A stretch of DNA of 64,000 bases. It comes from Miscanthus floridulus (lineage: Eukaryota; Streptophyta; Magnoliopsida; Poales; Poaceae). Below the pieces are notes generated by a model that worked only from the letters and a program-made list of their open reading frames with translations, was not told the origin of the DNA and ran no database searches. Positions 25,689 to 35,135 of the stretch are shown one piece after another (position 1 is the stretch's first letter; each line of letters begins with the position of its first letter). Location: positions 62,319,798-62,383,797 of the forward strand of contig NC_089591.1 of assembly GCF_019320115.1 (NCBI RefSeq), written 5' to 3'. The translations under genes and the position numbers were made by a program.

Positions 25689-25781
25689 GAGCAAAGATTT
25701 GATAGCCAGGCGGCGTCGTGGTCGCGTGCTCTCGTCAAGCAGATCTTCGTCTTCCACCTCTTTCTGCGGTCTGCGGGCGGC

Positions 25782-26225
25782 ATGGACGGCCCGAGAGGTC
25801 TCGCGCCGGGGCGCGGGCGCGGGCGTGGGCCTGGGCAAGGGCGGACGGTGCCGCCCGAATGGACCGGCGATTCCGGGTCCGGGCAGGGCGCCGGCCTCGA
25901 CGACTCGTGGAGTTACAGCTGGGGGTGGACATCGGGGCCCGGCGGTGGCTGGGGCTACGGCCACGGCTCGTCGCAGGGCCCCCGCGGCGCTGCGGACGGC
26001 GCCGCGTATGGGTTTGCCTACGGCAGCGGTGGTGGAGGAAGCGGGCGTGGGGGGTTCGAGTTCAGCTTCGGCGGTCACGCCGGAGGTTTCGGATGGGGAG
26101 CCGGCGGCGGGTCGTTTGGGGTTGGAGGAGGCCACGGCAGCCGCAGCTGGAGCGCGCGCGGTGGGCTCGGCGGCGGCGGGTGGCAGCGGCCACCGCGAGG
26201 AGGCCGCGGTCGTGGCAGACACTGA
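25782..26225 (+). CDS. Glycine-rich protein
   Basis: An intronless 147-residue frame, with the start in a good context (GCGGCATGG). The N-terminus is Gly/Arg/Pro-rich (GRGRGRGPGQGR). The body is Gly with regularly spaced aromatic residues (SWGWTSGPGGGWGYGHG, GFAYGSGGGG, FEFSFGGHAGGFGWG). The C-terminus returns to Arg/Gly (PPRGGRGRGRH), like RGG boxes. There is no signal peptide or transmembrane segment, so an intracellular RGG/RNA-binding-like protein fits better than a secreted wall protein; this is inference. Gly codons end mainly in C or G, as in grass genes. Competing long frames on both strands overlap it, as expected in GC-rich DNA; this frame was preferred for its regular Gly/aromatic pattern. 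Function unknown. Confidence 0.65.
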   Translation: MDGPRGLAPGRGRGRGPGQGRTVPPEWTGDSGSGQGAGLDDSWSYSWGWTSGPGGGWGYGHGSSQGPRGAADGAAYGFAYGSGGGGSGRGGFEFSFGGHAGGFGWGAGGGSFGVGGGHGSRSWSARGGLGGGGWQRPPRGGRGRGRH

Positions 26226-26362
26226 AGAAGGCCGATTAGCATCTGGGGCAGTGTACTACTGCTAACCTGTATTACTCTGAACTCTATACTGTACTAACAA
26301 TTAACACTCTCCTAGTACTTATTAGTAGTACTTTTTTTTTTTTTGAGTATGGAATCGATATG

Positions 26363-26534
26363 TCGAAGGGCGGGCCTGATGCAAGCGGTAGAGTCTTACC
26401 GTCTGTGACCGGAAGGTCCCAGGGTTCGAGTCGCGGTCTCCTCGCATTGCACAGGCGAGGATAAGGCTTGCCACTAACACCCTTCTCCAGACCCCGCACA
26501 GAGCGGGAGCTCTCTGCACTGGGTACGTCCTTTT
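26363..26534 (+). mobile_element. tRNA-derived SINE, second copy
   Basis: Same family as 7300-7468, with a B box GGTTCGAGTC and a slightly altered A box (TGATGCAAGCG). It is flanked by the perfect 15-bp duplication TATGGAATCGATATG (26348-26362 and 26535-26549). It lies in the 3' flank of the glycine-rich gene. Confidence 0.85.
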
Positions 26535-26549
26535 TATGGAATCGATATG

Positions 26550-27615
26550 ACGTAGAATCGTGTTACTCCAACCGCTCTATGAGCGAGAATCCAACGATGC
26601 TAGAACTCTATTTTATCTAGAGTTACATGGATGATGGGTGTTGCTTTTGCTACTGAATGTGTGACTGAGTTCAATTCACACCTGCACATGTGAGCGTAAG
26701 CCAAACGTGCATAAAACAAGCTTCCAGTTCCAGGACAAGAATAGCATCCGAATCCTGAACAAAGTCAAGGATAGTAGTAGTCATTTTTAAAACCAGTTCC
26801 AGGACGGTCTCAGATTGAGGGCATTCTAGGTGTCCAGAACTGAGCAGTTTTGGATCTGATGTCAAAACTGGAAACTCACAAGTTGAGTCATTGCTGGTGC
26901 TGAGAACTGAACAGACTTGCCATGTTTCTAAAGGTATCACCGTGACCTCAAAGTCCATTCTTGAGCCCATATTAAAGAATGATGCTCTAAGAATTTCCAT
27001 ATATGGAAAATGCTCTTGGAACCTGTAGCACCTAGCGGTAAGCCAATAATGTTGCAAAATGCTCAAGGAACATAAAATGTTTGCAACTTGCACGAGCCAG
27101 AAAAACTCAAGAAAAGAAACCTGGAACCATACTATTTATACCGATGATGTTAAGCAAAATGAAATATCAGGAACAGTTTGAAAGACAGTAAACAAGTGCA
27201 AATGAAATTGAATTTTCAAATAAAAGTAATGAAACATGTAATATCTCATTCCATATTGTAAAGCATGATTCATGATAAAAATAAATTGTCATAGCATGAC
27301 CACATGTTATCCTCTAACTATAAATTCATGGTAGTGGTAGTTAATAATAGACCAACCAATAAGGGATGGAAATTGTCGAAATAGAAAATTCATGTAAACT
27401 TATTGGCATGTAATGCACACATTATTCTTCACATTGAAAGATAGACATACAAAATAACGAATAGGATGGGAAAGAAGGAAAAAACTTGACCCCACTGGCA
27501 ACTAAATTTTTAGTCATAACATAAACCAGAAGCAGGCACAATGAAACAAGCTCAAGTTCAGTTATGCCTAAAAAAACTGCAGATTATAAACTTAATACAG
27601 CTACTTTAAAAAAAA
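26550..27615. other. Spacer and probable 3' UTR of the SUVH gene
   Basis: AT-rich sequence downstream of the SUVH stop codon. A 140-codon minus-strand frame (27093-26671) has no recognised domain and may lie in the 3' UTR or be chance. No RNA gene seen. Confidence 0.4.
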
Positions 27616-30300
27616 TTAATACAGCCAGCCATCACACTCAACCGAGCCACAAAGGCATTTCTTCTTCTTGATGTTCCCATTGGCATCATGAACCTGATCT
27701 ATTTTGTAATTGTAGTGGTATAATAGTTCTTGATTGGGTCGAATATCGTCGCAAGCAAAGAACATGATATGAGGTACACTGATATCTTCATGATCATAAA
27801 GGACGTTTTGTGCATATATGTTTGGGGTGCAACTATGATTGATAAATTTTGCAAAGTTCCCCATCTCTGAAGCATCAACAGCAAATCCAGTTTCATCGTC
27901 TTTGCCCGGACCCTTCTGAAGTGACGGTATAGATCTTGATAGGCCCTCCCAAAGTGACTCATCATAATAATTGTGCCCAATAGCAAATAAATACTCATCA
28001 TTTGTCCTTTTTTGTGCTTCTTCATCCTCCAACACTTCTCCTATATATTCACACACAAAGCTTCCAGATGGTATGAAGTCAAGAGTTCTCACACCCCAAC
28101 CCATTGATTTTGTTTTGAAGATTTGCAGCTGAAACTTGAGCCCATGTTGGCCAACTCTGCTGTGACATGTTGGAGGGCACTTGCAAGAAGGCCCACACTC
28201 ATAAACGAGAGGCTTTGCTTCTACAATGCGGCCTTTATCATTGAAAGGGATTTCTCCACCATTTTTCACTGCACATGCACACTTTTTTGAGTCTGAGCAC
28301 CCACCTACACAACCACAACCTGCTGGAGGAGTTGGACGATAGTTACGGGGATATTGAAGGTGTGAAGTGTAGCGATAGGGCATTGGGCACTCATCGGATA
28401 TTTTGTTAACAACAGGTACAGGAACTCTCTCCAATCCACGTGATAGATCTTTGATGATAACATTGTCGATTGATCCAGAGTTCCCTGTTTGCAGAATTTC
28501 TTGGATGTCAATGTGTTTTTGCCCTTTCATTCTTCTCAGTCGGAACATATACACATAACGGTCTCCATGCTCTTTCTCCCTCCAGTACTTCTCAAGAAGG
28601 TATAAACCGCCATATATATAAGTAGGAAATTTCTTCTTTCCATTTTGAGTGGTGAACCCATGGATAACACGGACTGGTGTATTAGTGTCCATGCTCTTTT
28701 TAAGAGCCAAGTTGGTACCCTCTATCCTCTGATTGACTGTAACTGCCACTGGTCCAGTATATACCAAGACATCCAGATTATACTTGATGTCAGAAGATTG
28801 TGCACGTGACACAATACTAACAGCCACAGTAGTACCATCATCCTTCTTGGTACAATCAATACCTACCCTGTGTGGGCGATGGAGACCAACAACACAAAGC
28901 TCAACCCTCAGATGAAAGATATCACCAGGATAGATTCCAGGCACACTGCCAATATATTTCTCATCATCAAACTCTGTGGAGAACCGCTCCCTGAAAATTT
29001 TGTAAGCCCGTAGATCTGCCCGGATGTTAAACACTTCTTCCCTCGAATTATCTTCTTCTTCATCTAAAAGCTCGCGATAAATTAACCGGAGATCCTGTAG
29101 AGACCGCATGATGCGCTCTCTAACGATTGGATCTCCATTATTTGGCATCACTTCATCCTGATAATCGTTATCAGTTTTCCTCTTCTTACATTCAGTACCA
29201 GTCCCATTTTCACCTTTCATTGAGAAGTTATACATAGCAGAAACTCTAACACCAGAATGAGCACTTGCATAACACCGCACAGAGCTTCTAGTTGCTGGAG
29301 TGCACTGTGTTGAACTGCCATCAAACCTGTATGCTGGACGATCAGGAGATCCATTATGGGAGCCAAAAGCATCAGAGAATGGTCGCTTGTACCCAGCCTG
29401 GAATCTCCATGGTACAACTGCCTTCTTTCCCTTGCGGACGTAAGTTCCATTACCATTGCTGCCAGGAGTCGCCGAGCTGCAACCTTTGGCTGTTGCGTCA
29501 TTCTCCCTGGCTGCCCCATCTCCCATGCTACACCCCTCTGCGGCGTGATAAGAGGAATCTCCGAAGCCAACATTTCCATCAGGGTCCTCTGACCTGAGTC
29601 CTGAAGCAGAACCATTGCTCTTTGACCCGGTCTGATCCACAAACGGCTTCTTCAAACCCTTGGCAGAGCACTTCTCTGCTCCTACATTGATCTCAATCAC
29701 CTCAGGGTCACAAGCTGCTCCATTGCCAGCACCCCTGAAATCCGGGGTGCGAGCATCCTTCGAACTACCATCACAGTTAGAGCTCCCCAGATTGCAGTCC
29801 TCTCCAGCGACAGCCTCGACGCCATCATTGGCACCCCTGCTATTTCCAGTACCTTCCAATGGGGAGCTCTTCAACCAGCCACCCCTTACAGACTTGCCCA
29901 GATTGCATGCATTTCCGGGTCCAGGGCGACCACCATTGTCCACATCAGGGCTCTTCAAACTCTGACCGCGAGTGCATCTCTCCGATTGCTCCTCTCCTCC
30001 AACAACTCCCCCGCTCTTGCCGCTGCTCGGCGCCCCACCCGATCCGAAAATTTTCGCGTCACAGAAACCGTTGGTTTCACCGCCAGCGCTCGGCGCCCCA
30101 TCCGATCCGCAATTTTTAGCATCAGGGACGCCGGCGGTATTACCGCCACCGCCGTTGGGCGCTGCGTCATTGGCGGAGGCGGCGTGCTTGAGCGGCTGCC
30201 TGACGAAGCCGGGCTGGAAACGCCAGGGCACGAGTACCTTGTGCCTCCGCACGCCGTCCGCCCTCGGTGCCGGTTTCGCCGCCACCGCCTCCATCTCCAT
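27616..30300 (-). CDS. SUVH: SUVH5/6-type histone H3K9 methyltransferase
   Basis: An intronless 894-residue protein. The N-terminal half (1-390) is low-complexity Gly/Ser/Asn-rich with two VPWRFQ motifs (24-29 and 296-301). A helical segment (393-418) precedes the SRA/YDG domain (about 448-605, GSVPGIYPGDIF...), which reads methylated cytosine. The Cys-rich pre-SET region is at 661-712 (CGCVGGC, CACAV, CGPSCKCPPTC). The SET domain follows with MGWGVR (733-738), FVCEYIGEV (748-756) and NFAKFINHSC (815-824). The post-SET zinc motif CLCGSVEC is at 882-889. The family deposits H3K9 methylation in the nucleus and links it to DNA methylation, silencing transposons. Oddities: the SRA signature YDG reads YGG (563-565) and the SET Tyr-Asp-Tyr motif reads YHY (861-863). 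A leader intron (about 30484-30362) is likely from CTCCAG/GTACGC and TTCGCGTCCAG. No stops; it looks functional. Confidence 0.95.
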   Translation of the reverse strand: MEMEAVAAKPAPRADGVRRHKVLVPWRFQPGFVRQPLKHAASANDAAPNGGGGNTAGVPDAKNCGSDGAPSAGGETNGFCDAKIFGSGGAPSSGKSGGVVGGEEQSERCTRGQSLKSPDVDNGGRPGPGNACNLGKSVRGGWLKSSPLEGTGNSRGANDGVEAVAGEDCNLGSSNCDGSSKDARTPDFRGAGNGAACDPEVIEINVGAEKCSAKGLKKPFVDQTGSKSNGSASGLRSEDPDGNVGFGDSSYHAAEGCSMGDGAARENDATAKGCSSATPGSNGNGTYVRKGKKAVVPWRFQAGYKRPFSDAFGSHNGSPDRPAYRFDGSSTQCTPATRSSVRCYASAHSGVRVSAMYNFSMKGENGTGTECKKRKTDNDYQDEVMPNNGDPIVRERIMRSLQDLRLIYRELLDEEEDNSREEVFNIRADLRAYKIFRERFSTEFDDEKYIGSVPGIYPGDIFHLRVELCVVGLHRPHRVGIDCTKKDDGTTVAVSIVSRAQSSDIKYNLDVLVYTGPVAVTVNQRIEGTNLALKKSMDTNTPVRVIHGFTTQNGKKKFPTYIYGGLYLLEKYWREKEHGDRYVYMFRLRRMKGQKHIDIQEILQTGNSGSIDNVIIKDLSRGLERVPVPVVNKISDECPMPYRYTSHLQYPRNYRPTPPAGCGCVGGCSDSKKCACAVKNGGEIPFNDKGRIVEAKPLVYECGPSCKCPPTCHSRVGQHGLKFQLQIFKTKSMGWGVRTLDFIPSGSFVCEYIGEVLEDEEAQKRTNDEYLFAIGHNYYDESLWEGLSRSIPSLQKGPGKDDETGFAVDASEMGNFAKFINHSCTPNIYAQNVLYDHEDISVPHIMFFACDDIRPNQELLYHYNYKIDQVHDANGNIKKKKCLCGSVECDGWLY

Positions 30301-30757
30301 CCAACGCCACCGCTGTCCCGCTCGGACTCACCAGCAGACCCCTTCCGAGATCCCCTGCCCCCTGGACGCGAATTAAAAAAAAACAAACGAACACGCGATG
30401 CCTCAGTTTTCAGGTGCTCAAATCGAAAATTAGGGGCCGACCAAGCGGGCGAGCCGGTAGACCGGAGTTCTCCCCGATGCGTACCTGGAGATGGAAGCGG
30501 CCCGCGGCGCGGCGGAACGGTTCCGGGATGGGGGCGGGGAGTAGAGAGCGACGGCGCAGTGGACGATTTCCTTCCTGAAATGGCGGAACTGGCAGAGAGG
30601 GTTGGGTGCCTGGGACAGCGCCTTCCCCACTCGAGCGATGCAAGGCTCGCTCTGCCTCGAGACGAGCGGTGCCACGGGTTGGCCCAGCCCGGGCGGCAGT
30701 TGTGGAAGAGGCCCCTGTAGTCTGTAGACCTGTCCTGGTCGGGAGCGGTCTGTGCGG

Positions 30758-30767
30758 TTTATATATA
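30758..30767 (-). promoter_or_regulatory. TATA box of the SUVH gene
   Basis: TATATATAAA on the minus strand lies about 460 nt upstream of the ATG and would start transcription near 30730. The leader would include the inferred 123-nt intron. Its distal three bases (ATA, 30765-30767) coincide with the target duplication of the adjoining MITE. Confidence 0.65.
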
Positions 30768-31009
30768 GGCCTCGTTTAGATGCTGAAAAAATTTCAACCC
30801 GATGAATAATACCACTTTCGTTTTATTTGACAAATATTGTCCAATCGTGAACCAACTAGGCTCAAAAGATTCATCTCGTAATTTCCAACTAAACTGTGTA
30901 ATTAGTTATTTTTTTACCTACATTTAATACTCCATGCAAGCGGCTAAAAATTGATGTGATGGAGAGAGAGTGAAAAAACTTGGAATTTTGGTGGCATCTA
31001 AACAAGGCG
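30768..31009. mobile_element. MITE abutting the SUVH core promoter (Tourist/Harbinger-like)
   Basis: A 242-bp element with terminal inverted repeats GGCCTCGTTTAGATGC and CGCCTTGTTTAGATGCC, a very common grass MITE end. It is flanked by ATA on both sides (30765-30767 and 31010-31012). No coding capacity. It separates the SUVH TATA box from further upstream DNA. Confidence 0.75.
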
Positions 31010-31222
31010 ATAGGAATCCACCTTCATAAATCGTCGGATTCAGATCTTTAACGCGAGTAAAACCTCTGGACTTGGGTGCTTGGCTGATTCATAAATAGAG
31101 TCGGACATTCGGACTACGTAAATTAATTTTAAATTATTTTTGACCTGTAGTGATCGGAAGCTGTTTGTGAGCGGTTTATGTATAGGAGTCCACCTCAATA
31201 AATCGGATCCTCATTTTATTTA

Positions 31223-31392
31223 GGTCCCTGTTTGTTTTCGGGTGTGGCCAACGCACGGCGAGATTTCTCACCGCCCAGTTCAGGTTGGCTGGGAAAACGG
31301 TTGACGCTGATGTTGATGCTGATTTATTGTGAGAGAAAACACTGCTATTTCGCTGAAACGGTATGGCCGATAAGTTCAAGCAAACAGGGCCC
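31223..31392. mobile_element. MITE with GGTCCCTGTTTG / CAAACAGGGCCC ends
   Basis: A 170-bp element with near-perfect 12-bp inverted ends and an interior of the type GTGAGAGAAAACACTG, a widespread grass MITE. Target duplication not clear. A relative is at 54311-54445. Confidence 0.6.
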
Positions 31393-32814
31393 AGATTCCC
31401 GTGTTTCACGTGGCACGTGGCCGGCCAATGTGTGTCGAACGCGGAGCGTTTGGCAGGATGTTTGCATGTTTGCCGCTCAAAACACGGCCTTATACAGGTA
31501 ACATCTGGATTGGCATTTGACTGCCTCAAGATTCACATACGGAGTCGAACTAAGTTAAATTGTTTTTGTCATTAAACCGTGTCACATCACTTCTCTTTAT
31601 ATGAACATAGCAGCCACGTTGTTCCATTTTTATTAGATTGGATATAAATTTTCATAGATTAAATGACTCGTACTGCCAAATTTAACCCTTGGTTATGCCT
31701 CCATCTAGAATACCGTTGGCTCGATCCAAGTCGCTCACTCCATCGTTGATAACATCATCATCACAAACAAAATCATCATTAGGCATCTTATCGAACTATC
31801 TAAGTCATTCCATAGTTGTTTTCTTCATATTATATCTGTTGTCCTTTAACTTTACTAAGTTGAGTAAGTCATGGCCTACACCTCACAAATGCACTGAGTG
31901 TGTATGGCTGCTTTTCTTTTTAGGATTTAAATACCTAGGTGAGGCAAGCTCCTAAACATCTCTTCTTATTTACAATTACAGAAATTGATATGTGCTAGCT
32001 AGTGCATGTTTATATGGGTATTTCCACTTGAACGCACTTAGAACCTTGTTGAGCTTGTACCTTGTTTATTCGTCATCACTACCTTTGTTGTGTTGATTGT
32101 TTACCTTTTTGTACACAATCAATGCCTGCTTGTTTAGATACGGCAAAAGTCGAACTCGTGATGGATTTCTCACGGTTCGCACGGCATAGGAGTTGCTTAG
32201 CTAGTAATGAACTTCGGAGGGAGCAATGGTCTAAATCTTGATTCATGTAATGAATTTGAGTTAAGGGCCAGTGAGGTTAGGACATTAGGGTCATGGCAAG
32301 ACTGGGGTTCTTCAATGACTTAACTTGTTTGGACTGGTAACGGACCATGACATCCATTATAGCAAGTCTTGAACACACCCTTATACAAATAACTTGTCAT
32401 GTATGGCTATGGTAAGCCTAGTATTGTGTCGCGACTGGGTGACCTCATGGATTCGGTGTGACTTGGGACACGCGGTAGCTAAAAATCTACTACCCCTGGA
32501 CCATCACATATTGTTCATGGGTAATTTGGAAGGACATGAGAACGGTTAATGCGTGTATTACTCCTTATATACTGACGGGTCGTATGGGTTATAACCTCAT
32601 CATTTGGTGAGTAAAGCATGTACCCCTCTACAAAGTTTTAACAATACTTATCATTCAAGTGTCACACTCTCGGTAATGAGCATGTTCATGACTTCTAGCT
32701 TTAGATTAGTCAATGTGATAAAAAAAACTTGTGGAAGGTCAAGCTCCAACCTTTGCTTTTGTTCATCCTTATCAAGGCTTATCATGCTAGAGAGCTAGTT
32801 GATAGAAAAGTTTA
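31393..32814. other. Intergenic, nothing recognised
   Basis: About 1.4 kb of AT-rich sequence without a convincing gene. The part at about 32030-32600 reads like an old LTR or internal repeat, but no termini or domains could be fixed. Confidence 0.35.
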
Positions 32815-33060
32815 CTTAGTGCACAAATGCCTTTGAGTACCCTGAAACGCCACGACGAAGCGGCCAATCTCAAAATTAATGAAGTCACCATATATTTCTT
32901 GTTGTCGACGGGCACGTCGTCTTCCAGTGAAAAGAACAACACCGATAAATCCTAGAAAATATGAGCCCCCACATTAAGTCAAAGACTTAAATCTAAGTTT
33001 AGCAAGTTTAACACAAGGAATTCAATCAGCGAAACTATGTTCAGTTTGCGCTAGTGGCAG
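32815..33060 (-). mobile_element. Diverged tRNA-derived SINE
   Basis: On the minus strand, a decayed tRNA-like head (about 33060-32970, with an AGATTTAAGTC remnant of a B box) is followed by GTGGGGGCTCATATTTTCT and a GACGACGTGCCCGTCGAC core, then GTGACTTCATTAATTTTGAGA. This order matches an abundant grass SINE type (OsSN/ZmSINE2-like, from memory). Boundaries are approximate and no target duplication was found. Confidence 0.45.
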
Positions 33061-33208
33061 ACTTATGTCACCATGTTAATCATCTCTTAAAAGGACAGGA
33101 AAGAAAAGAAGAGTAACATCGTAAATATTGGTATTAGTTTTGTTTTGCCTCACTGGTAGCGCATAATTGACGTTCTCACATGGATCTCTGAGTGCTCCTC
33201 TTACCTCG

Positions 33209-33332
33209 TACTCTCTTTGCTCTAAAATATACTTTTCCAATTAGAGTTTTGTAGATTTAAATTTATTTATAAAAATACATAATATCAAATTGGTTTTATT
33301 AAAACTACTAGGGATTCTTTTTGAGGGAGCAT
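33209..33332. mobile_element. Stowaway-like MITE
   Basis: It begins TACTCTCTTTGCTCTAAAATA and ends TTTTTGAGGGAGCA, a diverged form of the CTCCCTCCGTCC Stowaway terminus, at a TA-type target. A related copy lies across element B at 53915. Confidence 0.5.
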
Positions 33333-33340
33333 GTAATTGC

Positions 33341-34591
33341 TGTTAGGAATTTAGGCATTTTCATCTTAAATTTAATCTAGAAAATCCATAGCAAATTGGT
33401 GACAACATGTATGTGCACGTGTAAAGATGGCAACAGGTAATATCCGTGCGGATAGTGGCTTCGCACGCCCGCACCCGCGAGAAAAAATCTCATGCCCACA
33501 CCCGCGCCCGCCATCCGCCATGGGTAGCAACCTATGCCCGTGCCTGTGCCCGCGGGCACAGATTCGTGCCCGTATACGCGCACGCCGGGTCGGGTGCCCG
33601 CGGGTACGCGGGTTTTTTTTTCTGCCCGTTGCCATCTTTAGTAATATCTACGCGGATAGTGGCTTCACATGTCCGCGTTCGCGAGAAAAATCTCATGCCC
33701 GCACCCGCGCCCGCCACTCACCACGGGCAGCAACCTGTGCCTGTGCCCGTGCCCACGGGCACAGATTCATGCCCGTATCCACGCCCATTGGGTTGGGTGC
33801 CCCGTGGGTACGTAGGTTTTTTTAGCCCATTGCCATCTTTATGTACGTGTGTGATATTACTACTTGCACTAGTGGCAGATATAAACATGAACCACATATA
33901 GATCATAGCCGAAAAGATATTGAATTTAACAAATTCAAGAATAGAATTATACCCAGCGGAGGGATCCTTGCTCAAGGCACTGGCGGCTCCACGCGCACTA
34001 GTCAACATAGTGTGTTGCTCGGTGTCGCGGATCACAATTGATGCAGGACGATGTTCACAGTGCAGTCCCTCAAACGTCCTCTGGGAAGTAGATGATCCAA
34101 GAAAGAAGAAGAAGATGTTGGCAGTCACCAAGAAGAAGCAAGCAGTCGCACAGACGCTCCCCAAAAACCTGATCGTCCGCACACCCAAACAGGTGTCACA
34201 GATGTAGACGACGGTTCCAAAGGCCTGCTCTCCCAACTCTCCGTGCCCGTAGAGGGTCGGGACAGAAAAACTTAGAAGGCAACATAGTAGTGAGAAGTGG
34301 AAAACACTAATTGACTATCTTAGGATTTTCCAAATTATGAACTTCCAATGATAGTTCTATTATTGTTGTATCTTTTTCTAGGAGGATTGGTACATATATA
34401 TAGGGAGGACAGCTTTCTACCTCCACATCAACTAGCAATAGCAATATGATACTAATTAACGTTGCACCTTTCACCTCTACTCATGGGTTTAAACAATAAA
34501 GCCCATTAAGGAACACAAATATTGGACCTTTGAGATTTATTAGAATTTCTTCATATGGATTTAGGGAATTTTATCCATATAAATTCTAACA
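33341..34591 (-). repeat. 3' LTR of element B (carrying a MITE)
   Basis: Aligns with 40274-40476 plus 53245-53857. Length 1251 bp, including the 420-bp MITE and its 8-bp duplication. A TATATATAG run is at about 34398. Confidence 0.88.
33422..33841. mobile_element. Dimeric hAT-type MITE
   Basis: Two similar GC-rich units (33422-33640 and 33641-33841) share the end sequence TTGCCATCTTTA. The left outer end is TAAAGATGGCAAC. It is flanked by the 8-bp duplication TGCACGTG (33414-33421) and TGTACGTG (33842-33849), a hAT-type size. The other LTR of element B (about 40350-40365) has the uninterrupted site, with ATGCACGTGTGTGATATT present only once, proving insertion after element B. Confidence 0.85.
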
Positions 34592-35135
34592 ATCCCCTCT
34601 AGATCTCAAAAGTCCAGTATAGATATTTTACTTTTCTTGCTACTATTTATATATCAGTGTTTTTCAACAAAGACTGTTAAGTTGAACATCCACCTAGAGC
34701 TTCAAGCTACACCCATCCATAACTTGAACAATGGAGTACGCCTTGAATTGCAAGTTTTGTGTGAATGAGTTTCACCTAAACTCTTTACCGATACTAGGTA
34801 GCCAAAAGCATCCCCTCTGGTTGGAGCATATAAGTCATACTCCTAGGCCTTTCATGAGTATCTAGGGATCACCCAAATCTCATAGACTGTGACTAGTAAT
34901 CGAACTCATATGGGTGTATTCCTCAAAAAATGTTCTGTAGGACAACATCTTTGCTTCATCAAGCCACTTGGTACATATTAAGGTAAAAACCAACCTACCT
35001 TACAGCAAAGGAAAGACGTGCATCTAACATGGGCCAAATTAAGGGTCTTTCCTCACAGGCTACAACTAGCTTGTTTCACCATCCTACTTCATAGGATCTC
35101 TAATCACATAGAACAGGTTACCACCATGATAGACT

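Noticed and set aside
25620..26265. Alternative long frames over the glycine-rich gene, including a 200-codon minus-strand frame
   Set aside because: They are Arg/Ala/Pro-rich readings of the same GC-rich DNA and lack the regular Gly/aromatic pattern of the chosen frame. The minus frame also runs into the MITE.
29955..30720. Frames antisense to and upstream of the SUVH N-terminus
   Set aside because: Shadows of the SUVH exon and leader; no motif or splice support.
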